In this document: piece by piece, positions 8,554 through 18,593 of the stretch | How the letters are laid out: each line of letters starts with the position of its first letter | Numbering within the stretch: position 1 is the stretch's first letter | Origin: Bacillus salipaludis | GTDB taxonomy: Bacteria; Bacillota; Bacilli; Bacillales_B; DSM-18226 | Length of the DNA stretch: 64,000 nt | NCBI RefSeq assembly: GCF_004358205.1 | Contig: NZ_SMYO01000002.1 | Span: forward strand, 372,001-436,000 | Direction of reading: 5' to 3' | Notes under the pieces: generated by a model | Databases searched by the model: none | The model's input: the letters and a program-made list of their open reading frames with translations, nothing else | What the model was told of the DNA's origin: nothing | Made by a program: the position numbers and the translations under genes

Positions 8554-10092
8554 GTGTTGACAGTCATGATATCCAGTATTGGTTTAAAAGGTTTAGAAGG
8601 CTATCGTGTACAGGTGGAGGTAAGGATCAAATCTGGAACGGAATCGGTGATTATCATAGGGCTGCCCGATGCAACAGTGAAGGAATCAAGGGAACGTGTT
8701 TTAGCTGCTCTCAGCTATTTTGGCGCAGATGTTACGGATCAGAAGGTGGTCATTAATCTATCGCCGGCTGAGCAAAAGAAAAACGGACCATTGTTTGATC
8801 TGGCAATGGCCATTGCTGCATTGAAGGAGCTCGATTTTATTAAGAGTAAAATTCCGGCGGAAACCGCGTTTCTTGGTGCTTTATCTTTAGATGGAACCGT
8901 TGTAAGCGCGGATGGGATGCTGCCAGCCCTGATATCAGCGAAAACACTTGGGATTAAGAAGGTTTATCTGCCATATGATCCAGCCATCCCGATTCAGATG
9001 CTGAAAGGGCTGGAATGTATTGTCGTTCAACATATTGAAGAAGTAGTGCAGCACATCGAAGGTCAAGAAATAATGACATTGCCACCAAAATCCACTCAGG
9101 AAGAACGAACACCTCTTTTTGCTGACCGTCCACAAAAAGATTTTTTCCACGTGATTGGTCATGATCGGGCAAAGCGGGCATTAGAAATAGCAGCTGCAGG
9201 AGAACATAATGTCTTGATGAGCGGCCCGCCAGGTTGCGGGAAAAGCCTCATTGCAGAAACATTTCCATCCATCCTGCCGGTTCTAACGAATCAGGCCCAA
9301 TTAGAGGTCATGAGTCTATATCAGCTTGCGGGAGAAAAGAGACGTTTCCATCAACAAGTACCATTTAGACACCCACATCATTCCGCTTCCTCGGTCGCCA
9401 TTATCGGCGGCGGATCATCTCCCCGGCCAGGGGAAATCTCTCTTGCCCATCGCGGTGTACTGTTCCTCGACGAAATAGCGGAGTTTACCAAAAAAACACT
9501 TGATATGCTGCGGCAGCCGCTTGAAACCGGAGCGGTAACCATTAGCAGGGCGCATTCGACCGTTACATATCCTTCATCATTTATTCTAATTGGTGCGATG
9601 AATCCATGTCCATGTGGGTACCTTGGTTCTAACAGCCAATATTGTACCTGCTCCCAAAAGCAAATTCAATCCTACCGCAATCGATTATCTGGACCGGTAT
9701 ATGATCGATTAGATATTCTTCTATCTCTACAATCAGTTAATCTAGACCAGCCTTCAAAAATCCAAGAGCATTCATTTGATATCCAAAAAAGGGTGGAAAG
9801 GGCCCGAGAAGTTCAATATCAACGCTATAAAACGGAAATAACGAATGCCAAAGTACCGTTTGAGGTACTCTGCCAAACTAGCCCGCTCACAAGCGATCAA
9901 CAAAAAATGCTCAAGAATGTTGCTTTGAAGCAGAACTGGAGCAACCGGGTTCAAATTAAAATCATCCGGCTAGCAAGGACAATTGCCGATTTAGCAGGGG
10001 TGGAGGAAATTACCGATACGGCTATTTGGGAAGTGATGACGCTAAGAAGATGGGGACTGCATAAGCAGCAGAGTATGGCGAGAGAGACTTAA
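8554..10092 (+). CDS. YifB/ComM family Mg-chelatase-like AAA+ ATPase
   Basis: 512 residues, full length. An N-terminal ChlI-like domain (VEVRIKSGTESVIIIGLPDA...VVINLSPAEQKKNGPLFDLA) is followed by the AAA+ core with Walker A GPPGCGKSLIAE (about residue 221), Walker B GVLFLDEIAEF, the cysteine cluster MNPCPCGYLGSNSQYCTC typical of YifB, and the C-terminal Mg_chelatase_C helices. ComM-type proteins act as hexameric branch-migration helicases in transformation and recombination in some bacteria; the role in Bacillaceae is less clear. The GTG start at 8554 follows TTAGGAGGT. It begins 24 bases after the transposase and could be co-transcribed with it. Confidence 0.92.
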   Translation: MLTVMISSIGLKGLEGYRVQVEVRIKSGTESVIIIGLPDATVKESRERVLAALSYFGADVTDQKVVINLSPAEQKKNGPLFDLAMAIAALKELDFIKSKIPAETAFLGALSLDGTVVSADGMLPALISAKTLGIKKVYLPYDPAIPIQMLKGLECIVVQHIEEVVQHIEGQEIMTLPPKSTQEERTPLFADRPQKDFFHVIGHDRAKRALEIAAAGEHNVLMSGPPGCGKSLIAETFPSILPVLTNQAQLEVMSLYQLAGEKRRFHQQVPFRHPHHSASSVAIIGGGSSPRPGEISLAHRGVLFLDEIAEFTKKTLDMLRQPLETGAVTISRAHSTVTYPSSFILIGAMNPCPCGYLGSNSQYCTCSQKQIQSYRNRLSGPVYDRLDILLSLQSVNLDQPSKIQEHSFDIQKRVERAREVQYQRYKTEITNAKVPFEVLCQTSPLTSDQQKMLKNVALKQNWSNRVQIKIIRLARTIADLAGVEEITDTAIWEVMTLRRWGLHKQQSMARET

Positions 10093-10114
10093 ATAATATT
10101 TGGAGAGCTGAAAT

Positions 10115-10606
10115 ATGTCCGCTAAATATATTGACCATGACCGTTTATTTAAAGAACTTCTCAAAACGTTTTTTGAAGAATTTATCCTGTTTTTTTTTCC
10201 GGAGCTATACGAGGATTTAGATTATTAAAAAAGGAAAACTGTCGTAATTATATTCGCCAAGATAGTACAGTAGCAGCGGCACTATAAGTAAAATGGGATA
10301 TACTAAAAATGAGAAAATCGAAGTAAAAAAAGAATTCTTAAAGATGTTGCTTCGCTTGCACTTGATCCAGCAAGATTAACTTTAGTGACAGGCTTTTTTG
10401 ATACGTATTTACAATTAAATAAAGAGGAAGCACTAAAAGTAATAAATGAGGTGAAGGCGATGGGGTCTAACGAAGGTGAGAAAATCATGGAAATCATTAA
10501 TTCCTATCAAAAGATTGGGAGAGAAGAGGGAATTAGAATTGTTGCAAAAAGAATGATAGAAAAAGGAAAGTCTATCGAAGAAATTGCTGAACTAACAGGG
10601 TTGAGA
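10115..10606 (+). pseudogene. Rpn-family recombination-promoting nuclease (PD-(D/E)XK), decayed
   Basis: ATG 10115 starts with MSAKYIDHDRLFKELLKTFF, the typical opening of Rpn/YhgA-like putative nucleases, but stops at 10228 (ELYEDLDY). The central nuclease core is deleted. Recognisable pieces follow in different frames: DSTVAAAL near 10265, MGYTKNEKIEVKKEFLKML, then LALDPARLTLVTGFFDTY and the C-terminal charged helix IGREEGIRIVAKRMIEKGKS ending ELTGL. The gene end is then replaced by a REP1 copy (tail NFGSDPHSTKV, stop 10642). Deletion, frameshifts and 3' truncation show an inactive remnant. Confidence 0.75.
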
Positions 10607-10610
10607 AATT

Positions 10611-10652
10611 TTGGGTCAGACCCCCACTCTACTAAAGTTTAAAGCGGTAAAG
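10611..10652 (+). repeat. REP1 copy at the 3' break of the Rpn remnant
   Basis: GGGTCAGACCCCCACTCT followed by ACTAAAGTTTAAAGCGGTAA. It supplies the last 11 codons of the broken reading frame. Confidence 0.85.
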
Positions 10653-10741
10653 CGTGAAAATAAATTGGACGACTATCGGAAAAATAGAACTATAAATAAA
10701 AACATTAAAGGGAAGCCGTCTTCATATCATCCTCTAGTCAT

Positions 10742-10957
10742 TCATTGATCTATATTTGGAATGACGCTCGTTTCGGGTGAATATTCTTTTGTCCCATTAA
10801 CTGTTTTTCGTAAGATAGTTGTTGGTGCTGTATGCTCTTTAAGATATTTACTTACGCTATTACGGGAAATTCCAAGTTTTGTAGCAATTCGCCTTTGAGA
10901 TAGCCCTTCAACCTCACTTAAGAATTTGATTTTATGAAATTGAGCCATTTCGATCAT
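10742..10957 (-). pseudogene. istA: IS21-family transposase IstA, N-terminal fragment
   Basis: 71 residues: MIEMAQFHKIKFLSEVEGLS followed by QRRIATKLGISRNSVSKYLK, the helix-turn-helix start of IS21 IstA proteins (normally over 400 residues). The integrase core and the partner istB are absent on either side, and no IS21 ends are seen, so only a relic remains. Confidence 0.75.
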
Positions 10958-11100
10958 AGGAGAGGTTAATAAAATTGGAAATCATGTGTCTCATTTTTTA
11001 TGTGATCAAATCGTATAAAAGTGGCTCAAATTTAGTTTAACAAAAATACCTTAAACCAATTTCCTTAAATATTAACCAGGAGGGTTACTAGATTTATAAG

Positions 11101-11129
11101 AATCCCCTTGCGCCGAATGCAAGGGGATT
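11101..11129. repeat. Hairpin AATCCCCTTGC/GCAAGGGGATT
   Basis: 11-bp perfect arms around GCCGAAT. A close relative is at 26282-26311, also beside a CAAACGTTTG-family repeat. A second hairpin (GGGGGCA/TGCCCCC, 11136-11153) follows directly. Confidence 0.6.
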
Positions 11130-11224
11130 GGTTGCGGGGGCAGCGATGCCCCCATTTCATATATTTGCTCCCTCATCCGCTCCGGCAGACTCTGAATGGA
11201 CTGGACCATCATATCTAGCTTTGG

Positions 11225-11535
11225 ATATTCCTTTTGTAAACACCTTTTGTTAATTTTTTTGAATAAATCAAGATAGAAGTCCTAACTTAACAACGTCTTC
11301 CTGGATTCTAATCAAACGTTTGTTTAGTAGCTGGTTTTGAAGTGACAGGTCAAATTTTGTGAAACGATGCTTTATTTTGATAGAGTGGAGAAATTGAAAA
11401 AACGGACCGATTTTATCGACAAAAAACTTTATTGAAAACAGGACTTAGATCGTTTACAAAAGGCTTTATTATGGTTTTAATTAAACGTTTGATTGAAGGG
11501 GAAATCGTCGGAAGTTGTCTTTTGGTGGTAGTTGC
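11225..11535 (+). repeat. CAAACGTTTG-family repeat, copy 2
   Basis: Palindromes CAAACGTTTG at 11313-11322 and TAAACGTTTG at 11482-11491 (169 bp apart) with the shared internal motifs TTTATCGACAAAA and CAAAAGGCTTTATTATGGTTTTAAT. It lies 5' of the minus-strand istA remnant and also 5' of the plus-strand GLUG/FN3 gene. Confidence 0.7.
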
Positions 11536-11640
11536 CTGAATTGAAAGTGAGGATTTTTTTTGACAACGGTTGCTCCCTTTGTCTGGTAAAATAGAATTAG
11601 TCAATGCCCTATCTTACAAAACAAGGATTTCAAATAAACT

Positions 11641-14600
11641 ATGGAAAGAAGGATGGTAGAAACGATTCTTCGCAGGTTTTTTTCAATTTTCATCATCTTA
11701 ACGCTTATTGTCGGATTTGCGCCTCCAAGGCTTTATCTAAACACTCCTACCTCTGCAGAGACCATCAGTCCGCAAACGGAAGTACCAAGCGGTTATATTG
11801 GAATTTACTCTGCTGAGGACCTGGACCAGGTTCGAAATAACCTCAGCGGCCGCTATATTTTAATGGAGGACATTGATCTGACAGATGCCACGGCTGAGGG
11901 CGGCCCATTTTACAATAATGGCTCCGGGTGGCAGCCGATTGCGGATGCATCCGCACCATTTGCGGGTATCCTGGATGGTAATGGCCACAAAATTATTGGA
12001 TTAAAGATGTCTATCAAGTCTGATCAATTGAGCTATGCTGGTTTGTTTGGATATGCAAAGAATGCTAGTATCTCAAACCTGAGATTAGAAAATGACAGCA
12101 TTTATGCGGAAAATACATCTCTGAATTCTAGCACTTCGGATGTGTATGCCGGCGGAATCGTCGGCTACGGGTATAACGTCACCATCACGAATACCTATAA
12201 TACTGGCAATATTACAGCGGTTTCCATGTTCAATGGCTATGCAGGCGGAATTTCCGGTTATCTTACCAGCAGCTATAATTTGTTTTCGACTGTTTCCAAC
12301 TGCTATAACACCGGGCTGATTACTGCCAAGACAGCGGCAGGGGGAATCGCGGGTAAAGTATATCGGACCAATTTCAGCGATGTTTACAATAAAGCCGATC
12401 TTACGACAACTGGAAGTGGATATACAGGAGGGATTGCTGCCGATTTAACCTCCAGTTCCTCCATCGTCAATGCTTATAATACTGGAAACATCAACTATCG
12501 GTCAGCTGGGGGAGGGATTGCAGGACATTCTTCTAGTTCGTCAATCAGTCACAGTTACAATCAAGGGAATCTAAGCAGTACGGTGAGTTCCTCGGGTGGT
12601 GGCGGGATTGTCGGGAGTGCCAGCAGTACCACCATTAGCGAAAGCTATAACACTGGAAAAATCAACAGCACGGGTCAATACTCGGACGGCGGCGGTATTG
12701 CGGGTTCACTTGGAAGCAGCTCTTCGGTTACCCAGTCCTACAATACGGCCGATATCAGTGTGGACCAATCTTCCGGAGGGATTGTCGGAGAAAACTATAG
12801 CTCTGTCATTACCCAATCCTATAATACGGGAACATTGATTGGTAGCTTTGCCGGAGGAATCACCGGCTGGGGCTCGGGTGATACCATTTTGGATAGTTTC
12901 AATATCGGGCCGGTCAAAGGGAAATACGATAGTGGCGGGATTTCGGGACACGGTACGAATTCTACCATTAAGAACACATATAATGCTGGTACAGTCGGTA
13001 CAACCGTTTCCTATCCTTCAGCTGGTGGAGGAATTGCCGGTGAATTTGCCGGCGAAATTGAAAACAGCTATTTCCTTAATAAAATTCAGAACGGCGTTGG
13101 CAAAGGAACAGCGGATGGGATATTCCAGAAAACATTTGAACAAATGAAGTATGCTTCTACATTTACGGGTTTCGATTTTTCAACAACTTGGAATCTGGAT
13201 GATAACTCCCATTATCATTTTCCGGTTTTAAAAGAGCCACCGGTATCGGAAACGGAGAAGAATCTAGATATCGCGATGTCCTCCCCACCACAAAAAACAA
13301 CCTATGTCCAGGGGGAATCGCTTGATCTGAACGGAGCTGCCATCACGGTAAGGACCAACCATGGAAATCAATATTCGGTGGATGTGACCGATGATATGGT
13401 CAGCGGCTATGATGCAAATAAAACAGGCTACCAAACCATTAAAGTGACGTATAACGGTTTGACCGCCTATTTTAATGTCAATGTGAAGGGGAAATATACG
13501 GTTACCTTTAAGGATTACGATGACCGTATTCTAAAAACAGAGACCGTTGTGGAAGGGGATTCTGCCACAGCACCGGAGGATCCGATCAGGGATGGGTATA
13601 CGTTTACCGGCTGGAGTACGGATTACCATACAGTTAAGGCCAATTTAACGGTAACGGCCCAGTATCAAATCAATTCGTATCTTGTGAATTACATGGACGG
13701 CGATACCCTTTTGAATTCGGAGCGGTATAATTCCGACGTTATGTTCACTCGTCCGGAGATTCCCGTTAAGGATGGGTATACCTTTATCGATTGGTTTACC
13801 GATCAAACCTTCCAAACCAGATATCCTTTTTTCACATATCTTCGGAATGATTTGAATTTATATGGGAAATTTTATAAAAATCCGGATACACCGAAAAATG
13901 CAAAAGTCACCGTCGCGGGCTTCAATAAGCTGACGGTTTCCTGGAATCCAGTGGCTGGTGCCGATGGCTATGAAATTGAGCGGGCATCTTCGCCTGCAGG
14001 TAATTACAATTATACGTACAACATAGGGAACTCACAGAGTTATACGATCGATGATTTAAATCCGGGATCGACTTATTATTTTAGAATCCATTCCTATCGT
14101 ATCGAGGATGGTAACTATATTTATAGTTCGTTCACACCGGTAGTCAGCGGTAAACCCGTTTCTGCACAAGTATCAGCCAAGGCGGTTTCGGCTGGTATGG
14201 ATAAAATTACGGTCAGCTGGGCGAAGCCAATCGGGGCCGACGGATATGAAATCGAGCGTTTCGATTCCCTAAATGGAGACTATGATGAGGTCGCAACGTT
14301 CTCCAATGGAAACACACTCAGCTATACGGACAGCCATTTGACGACAGGAAAAACCTATTATTATAGAGTGAGAGCTTATAAGAATGGAGCTCCCACCGTT
14401 TATAGCAATTATAGTCCGATTGTTTCCGCGAAACCGATCCCGGCGGCACCTGGTTCCGTGAAGGCAGGATCATCGTCTTATAATCGTATTAAAGTGAGCT
14501 GGAGGACTGTAAGCGGCGCGAACGGATATCGGGTGTACCGGGCCACATCCAGCAAGGGAACGTATTCTTATGTTGGAACGACCTTCGGGACAAATTTAAC

Positions 14601-14991
14601 GAATGGCGGGCTGACCACCAATAAGACGTATTATTATAAAGTCAGGGCGTATCGGACGGTCGGAGGTACCAGGGTCTATAGTAATTACTCTGCCACCGTT
14701 TCGGCGAAACCGATCCCGTCGGTACCGTCGAGTTTTAAGGCAAGTAGGATTAGTTCGTCGAAGATCAAGGTTTCATGGAGATTGGTATCCGGGGCGAGCG
14801 GCTACCAGATTTATCGAGCCACCTCGAGTAAGGGAGGGTATAGCTTGATCAAAACTACCACTTCTACTTCGTATACCAATAGTGCGCTGAAGAGGGGAAG
14901 GACTTATTATTATAAGGTCCGAACATATCGTAAAGTAGCGAGCACGAAGTTCTATAGTGGATGGACGGGGGTTAGGAGTGCCAGGCCGTAG
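11641..14991 (+). CDS. Large secreted GLUG-repeat / FN3 surface protein
   Basis: 1116 residues. A signal peptide (hydrophobic core FFSIFIILTLIVGFA) is followed by GLUG-type repeats to about residue 480 (LDGNGHKIIGLKM, then many AGGIVGYG...SYNTG units). Then come a Big_3-type Ig-like domain (about 541-612, ending LTAYFNVNV), two InlB/Flg_new beta-grasp repeats (about 616-740, YTVTFKDYDDRILKTETVVE and DGYTFTGWS) and four fibronectin type III domains (starting about 749, 840, 934, 1026). The last two FN3 units share YYYKVRAYR. No LPXTG, SLH or choline-binding motif is present, so it is probably released or held non-covalently. Adhesion or carbohydrate binding is plausible. A start at ATG 11653 is also possible. 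Confidence 0.85.
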   Translation: MERRMVETILRRFFSIFIILTLIVGFAPPRLYLNTPTSAETISPQTEVPSGYIGIYSAEDLDQVRNNLSGRYILMEDIDLTDATAEGGPFYNNGSGWQPIADASAPFAGILDGNGHKIIGLKMSIKSDQLSYAGLFGYAKNASISNLRLENDSIYAENTSLNSSTSDVYAGGIVGYGYNVTITNTYNTGNITAVSMFNGYAGGISGYLTSSYNLFSTVSNCYNTGLITAKTAAGGIAGKVYRTNFSDVYNKADLTTTGSGYTGGIAADLTSSSSIVNAYNTGNINYRSAGGGIAGHSSSSSISHSYNQGNLSSTVSSSGGGGIVGSASSTTISESYNTGKINSTGQYSDGGGIAGSLGSSSSVTQSYNTADISVDQSSGGIVGENYSSVITQSYNTGTLIGSFAGGITGWGSGDTILDSFNIGPVKGKYDSGGISGHGTNSTIKNTYNAGTVGTTVSYPSAGGGIAGEFAGEIENSYFLNKIQNGVGKGTADGIFQKTFEQMKYASTFTGFDFSTTWNLDDNSHYHFPVLKEPPVSETEKNLDIAMSSPPQKTTYVQGESLDLNGAAITVRTNHGNQYSVDVTDDMVSGYDANKTGYQTIKVTYNGLTAYFNVNVKGKYTVTFKDYDDRILKTETVVEGDSATAPEDPIRDGYTFTGWSTDYHTVKANLTVTAQYQINSYLVNYMDGDTLLNSERYNSDVMFTRPEIPVKDGYTFIDWFTDQTFQTRYPFFTYLRNDLNLYGKFYKNPDTPKNAKVTVAGFNKLTVSWNPVAGADGYEIERASSPAGNYNYTYNIGNSQSYTIDDLNPGSTYYFRIHSYRIEDGNYIYSSFTPVVSGKPVSAQVSAKAVSAGMDKITVSWAKPIGADGYEIERFDSLNGDYDEVATFSNGNTLSYTDSHLTTGKTYYYRVRAYKNGAPTVYSNYSPIVSAKPIPAAPGSVKAGSSSYNRIKVSWRTVSGANGYRVYRATSSKGTYSYVGTTFGTNLTNGGLTTNKTYYYKVRAYRTVGGTRVYSNYSATVSAKPIPSVPSSFKASRISSSKIKVSWRLVSGASGYQIYRATSSKGGYSLIKTTTSTSYTNSALKRGRTYYYKVRTYRKVASTKFYSGWTGVRSARP

Positions 14992-15073
14992 TTGACCAAG
15001 GAGATAGTTCTTGTGGTTTTCGACCTTTGAAGCGGCCACTTATTTCCTCGGGGGAAAGTAATTTGAAGAATTC

Positions 15074-15116
15074 AATAAAGGCCAGACCCTTTGCTCATGG
15101 GGTCTGGCCTTTATTA
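15074..15116. terminator. Strong hairpin after the GLUG/FN3 gene
   Basis: AATAAAGGCCAGACCC pairs with GGGTCTGGCCTTTATT around a short loop, about 80 bases after the stop; A- and T-flanks make it bidirectional. Confidence 0.85.
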
Positions 15117-15552
15117 TTGCGGTCAGTTCCCTTATTCCCAAGCTTGTAATTTCTGGGTCAGCGTATAATGGCAATTAAGTCAAGAGTAAATATTTTTAAA
15201 AAAGGCCGAACTTAAGTAGAATCCCAAATATCCATTTTTTTGAAGACTCAACCATCACAGAACTATATAACAGGGCTCCTCTAGAACGTGAAAGGATCTC
15301 GTGTTTTCATCCTACAGTGATACCACCTAGCAAATATAAACTTTGAATTTCACGTATTATCCGTATTTGCAGGACAAGATCCATATCGCTGACCCACGAG
15401 GTCTAAAGCCTCAGACACCCAATACAATGTGATCTAACGCCCTAGATGATCCCCATTTTCATTAAAAATAAATACTTAATCAATTCATGAACAAATAACC
15501 AATTTAACTTTAATTTAAGCTGATAGACAAAGATTTGAAGAGACAAGAAATC
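15117..15552. other. Intergenic region, no gene seen
   Basis: Stops are frequent in all frames and I see no recognisable element before the REP1 copy. Confidence 0.4.
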
Positions 15553-15598
15553 TCGGGGTCAGACCCCCACTCAGTTAAAGTTTAAAGCGGTAAAGTAA
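15553..15598 (+). repeat. REP1 copy
   Basis: GGGGTCAGACCCCCACTCAG followed by TTAAAGTTTAAAGCGGTAA. Its tail overlaps the left arm of the long hairpin at 15590-15638. Confidence 0.85.
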
Positions 15599-15638
15599 AA
15601 GAATCCCTGCTTCATTAGCGGGGATTCTTTTACTTTAC
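15590..15638. terminator. Long hairpin (21-bp arms) beside REP1
   Basis: The arms at 15590-15610 and 15618-15638 are complementary over 21 bp with one G-T pair; the loop is TTCATTA. It contains GAATCCC/GGGGATTC and T-rich flanks, so it could act as a bidirectional terminator. Confidence 0.75.
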
Positions 15639-16162
15639 ATTGCGGGGGAGCATTTTTTACTCCTTGTTTTGTATTATTAGAAGAATAGTTTAACTAAGAA
15701 TTTTAGAATCTCTGGTATATTTATTGAAGGAAGATCGGGCATCCAAACATGTCTGCCTTTTCTTTTAATATTAATGGATGTACCGGTGTTAGTTCATTTT
15801 ACCCTTACATAAAAACCGGGGAAAGACTATGAAATTCCTGAGGGTTTTTACGGCCAGAATCAAAAGCTACCCCGATTTACCCCTTTTTACCAGCAATCAA
15901 TTTTGTTTGTTTCATAATAGGAGTTGTAACACTCCATACATACGAATCTCCAAAGTAAGTCAATTCCTCCTCTCGGTTTATTAAACTCCTTTTTTCATTT
16001 TTTATATAAATATTTCTCGAGCATCTTATACATGGTGTATACAAGGGAGTCTATTTTTTTATCCTTTTGTATAATAGTGGAAATTTTAAATGTATAATAC
16101 AATTTAATTATTCTAATATTTGGTAATATATTTCGATAGTTTAGAAAGAGGGATTTATACAT
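15639..16162. other. Intergenic region
   Basis: Contains a hairpin-like CGGGCATCCAAACATGTCTG at about 15735, related to the one at 2988. Otherwise AT-rich without a recognisable gene. Confidence 0.4.
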
Positions 16163-16370
16163 ATGGAGAACGTGAATACCTAATTTAACCGGTATTAGAA
16201 GGTAAATATTCTACTGCCCTATATGGAAAGGGATTTATTTCTATGATCTTGAAGGTAATAAATACATTGACGGTTCTCCGGGTGCAGTAACAGTAAGTAT
16301 TGGACATGGTGTACAAGAGACTATTAATTGCGATGACGAGCCAAGCACAAAAGATTGGCGCAATTGGTTC
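16163..16370 (+). pseudogene. Class III aminotransferase, N-terminal remnant
   Basis: Starting at ATG 16163 (ribosome binding site AAAGAGGG), the sequence in two frames reads as the start of a PLP-dependent class III aminotransferase: PVLEGKY, then KGIYFYDLEGNKYIDGSPG and AVTVSIGHGVQETIN, then AMTSQAQKI after a one-base shift near 16330. An early TAA interrupts the first codons (MENVNT, stop). The remaining 370 or so residues, including the PLP lysine, are missing. The break joins directly to the DUF3311 gene. Aminotransferases of this type often sit with an SSS symporter, so the transporter pair probably lost its partner enzyme. Confidence 0.7.
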
Positions 16371-16392
16371 ATGGCAGGAGGAGGTATATTGG

Positions 16393-16593
16393 ATGAAAAA
16401 TTATCATTGGTTGGCTTTGATTCCGTTTATAGGTATGCTGGGTGGATCAATCCTTTTTAACAGAATGACCCCATATGTTCTGGGGATGCCATTTATCCTT
16501 TTTTGGATTGTATTATGGGTAGTCATAACATCGTTTATATTAGCAGTTATTTTTAGATTTGATTTGGCAAATAAAGGGGGAGATGCGGAATGA
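16393..16593 (+). CDS. DUF3311 small membrane protein
   Basis: 66 residues from the ATG at 16393, chosen because GGAGGAGG lies just upstream and the longer frame (from 16300) is made of aminotransferase remnant. Two membrane segments (WLALIPFIGMLGGSIL and PFILFWIVLWVVITSFILAV) are typical of DUF3311, a small subunit-like protein almost always encoded directly before SSS-family sodium/solute symporters. Its stop overlaps the symporter start (ATGA), implying translational coupling. Confidence 0.85.
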   Translation: MKNYHWLALIPFIGMLGGSILFNRMTPYVLGMPFILFWIVLWVVITSFILAVIFRFDLANKGGDAE

Positions 16594-18062
16594 ATGTTGC
16601 ACTAATTATGATATTTGGATGCTTACTAATCTCCCTTTATCTTGGAATTAAGGCGAGAAAAGGGAAAAATATGAATCTGGAAGAGTGGGCAGTTGGGGGA
16701 AGAGGATTCGGTACAATCTTCACCTTTTTTCTGGGAGCCGGCGAAAGCTTTACAACGTTTACCTTTCTTGGCGCAAGTGGGTGGGCATATTCTAAGGGGG
16801 CGCCTTCGTATTACATTCTTGCTTATTTATCCCTTGCGTATATTCTAGCCTATTTTATACTTCCGAAAATTTGGCAGTACGGAAAAAAGCATAATCTAGT
16901 TTCACATCCTGACTTATTTGTTTCAAAGTATAAGAGTAAATCGTTGGGTGTTCTCGTAGCTTTAGTCGGGATGCTGCCAACTATTGCGTATATTGTCCTT
17001 CAGTTTAAAGGGTTGGGAATTATTGTTTCTGCAACCTCCTATGGAAAGATCTCTCCAGATTTGGCGATTTGGATTAGCGTTATTTCCGTGACGATCTATG
17101 TGATGATTTCAGGTATACATGGATCGGCATGGACAGCTGTTATGAAGGACATTTTAGTCTTATCTCTAGTTGTTTTTATCGGAATTTATATGCCTTTTCA
17201 TTACTATGGGGGTATTCATCCCATGTTTCAAGCTGTTTCAGAAGCGAAGCCAGACTTTTTCACTTTTCCTGAAAAAGGGTTAAATCTTACCTGGTATATT
17301 TCAACCGTTTTTTTAACTGTTATTGGCTATTATATGTTTCCTCATACATTTGGCCCAATTTACTCAGCAAAGAGCGGAAATGCTCTACGCAGAAATGCTG
17401 TCATTACACCATTGTACACGCTTATGCTCCTATTTATTCTCTTTGTCGGGTTCACCGCCGTGTTGCAAATTCCAGGGTTAGAAGGAGCTGCCGGCGATCT
17501 AGCTTTACTGAAACTTGTTACTAAAACGTTTGATCCGTGGTTTGTCGGACTCATCGGAGCCGCAGGATTATTAACCGCTTTAGTACCTGGTTCCGTCCTA
17601 TTGATGACTGGTGCAACAATCCTTACGAAAAATGTGTATACAGTATTTTTTCCTAATACAACGGATGAAAAGTTATTAATAAAAACCAAGTTATTGGTCC
17701 CAGTGTTATCGGCGATTGGTTTATATTTTGCTTTAGATAAGGGGAATTCACTTGTCACCCTTTCCCTAATGGCATTTAATTTAGCTACACAGTTTTTCCC
17801 GCCATTAGTTGCCGCTTTCTTTAAAAATAGTGTTGTAACCAAGCATGGTGCATTTACTGGAATTATTGTAGGTGTAGGTATCGTTGCATACGTAACAATC
17901 ACCAAAACATCAATGGCTACACTATTTCCGTTCATGCCGTCATTCATTCAGGATTTAAATATCGGTTTTATTGCTTTGGTGATTAATGCTATTTCAATGG
18001 TAATCGTGAGTATAATATCTCAAGCAGTGGTAAATGTGAAAGATAAATCAGAGACTATTTGA
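16590..18062 (+). CDS. Sodium:solute symporter (SSS family)
   Basis: 490 residues with about 13 hydrophobic segments. SSS-type features include GGRGFGTIFTFFLGAGESFT near residue 35, GASGWAYSKGAPSYY, and the long helix series to the C-terminus. It belongs to the group paired with DUF3311. The transported substrate (organic acid, amino acid or nucleobase-like solute driven by Na+) cannot be told from sequence. The adjacent aminotransferase remnant suggests an amino compound (inference). It overlaps the DUF3311 gene by 4 bases and is followed by a strong terminator. Confidence 0.92.
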   Translation: MNVALIMIFGCLLISLYLGIKARKGKNMNLEEWAVGGRGFGTIFTFFLGAGESFTTFTFLGASGWAYSKGAPSYYILAYLSLAYILAYFILPKIWQYGKKHNLVSHPDLFVSKYKSKSLGVLVALVGMLPTIAYIVLQFKGLGIIVSATSYGKISPDLAIWISVISVTIYVMISGIHGSAWTAVMKDILVLSLVVFIGIYMPFHYYGGIHPMFQAVSEAKPDFFTFPEKGLNLTWYISTVFLTVIGYYMFPHTFGPIYSAKSGNALRRNAVITPLYTLMLLFILFVGFTAVLQIPGLEGAAGDLALLKLVTKTFDPWFVGLIGAAGLLTALVPGSVLLMTGATILTKNVYTVFFPNTTDEKLLIKTKLLVPVLSAIGLYFALDKGNSLVTLSLMAFNLATQFFPPLVAAFFKNSVVTKHGAFTGIIVGVGIVAYVTITKTSMATLFPFMPSFIQDLNIGFIALVINAISMVIVSIISQAVVNVKDKSETI

Positions 18063-18179
18063 TCCTCGAGTATGTGTAACAGGGGCTTTGACGAGTTGTT
18101 TCTAGGATGACGTTGAGTATCGGTCATCTTATGTCTGCGGTGACCGACAGGCTATGAAAGTTTTGAGTAGCCTATATAA

Positions 18180-18226
18180 AACTAAAAATTGACCAATCCG
18201 AATAAGGATTGGTCAATTTTAGTTTT
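18180..18226. terminator. Hairpin terminator after the SSS symporter
   Basis: AATTGACCAATCC pairs with GGATTGGTCAATT around GAATAA, with A-rich and T-rich flanks (AAAACTAAA/TTTTAGTTTT). Confidence 0.9.
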
Positions 18227-18593
18227 ACTCATTTGTTTCTATGTTTTTGTTTGTTCCAGGGGCAGAACTCCACTAAAATAAAACCTTAAAAGTGTTAAAT
18301 AGAAGAATCCTAAAAATTAATTATCAATTTAATAAAAAAATATAACAAGTAAAATTCTCTACATGATAGCAGAATAGAGCTTGGACGGAATGCTTGGGCC
18401 CATTGTAGAAATAACCACCGGCAGCCGTTGCAATTATCGCTGTTAGCAATGGGCACAAGTATTAAATCTAGCATACTAGAAAAGGATATGATGAGATTAC
18501 ATGGCTCCAGACCAGCACAGAGATCTAATAAAGAAATTAAGCAAATAGTCTAAGATTCCTATTAAAATCTATTTATTTTCTCCTTTTGTTTAT
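18227..18593. other. Intergenic region, no gene identified
   Basis: A short minus-strand frame (LLTAIIATAAGGYFYNGPKH, about 18370-18460) looks protein-like but has no clear start or ribosome binding site. Confidence 0.3.

Noticed and set aside
11554..11600. Possible promoter TTGACA ... TAAAAT before the GLUG/FN3 gene
   Set aside because: The spacing is about 21 bases, too long for a standard sigma-A promoter.
12596..13147. Alternative-frame and minus-strand open frames inside the GLUG/FN3 gene
   Set aside because: They result from the repetitive, G+C-richer coding sequence of the real gene.
17360..17947. 195-codon minus-strand frame inside the SSS symporter
   Set aside because: It lies wholly opposite a clear membrane transporter gene and has no family features.
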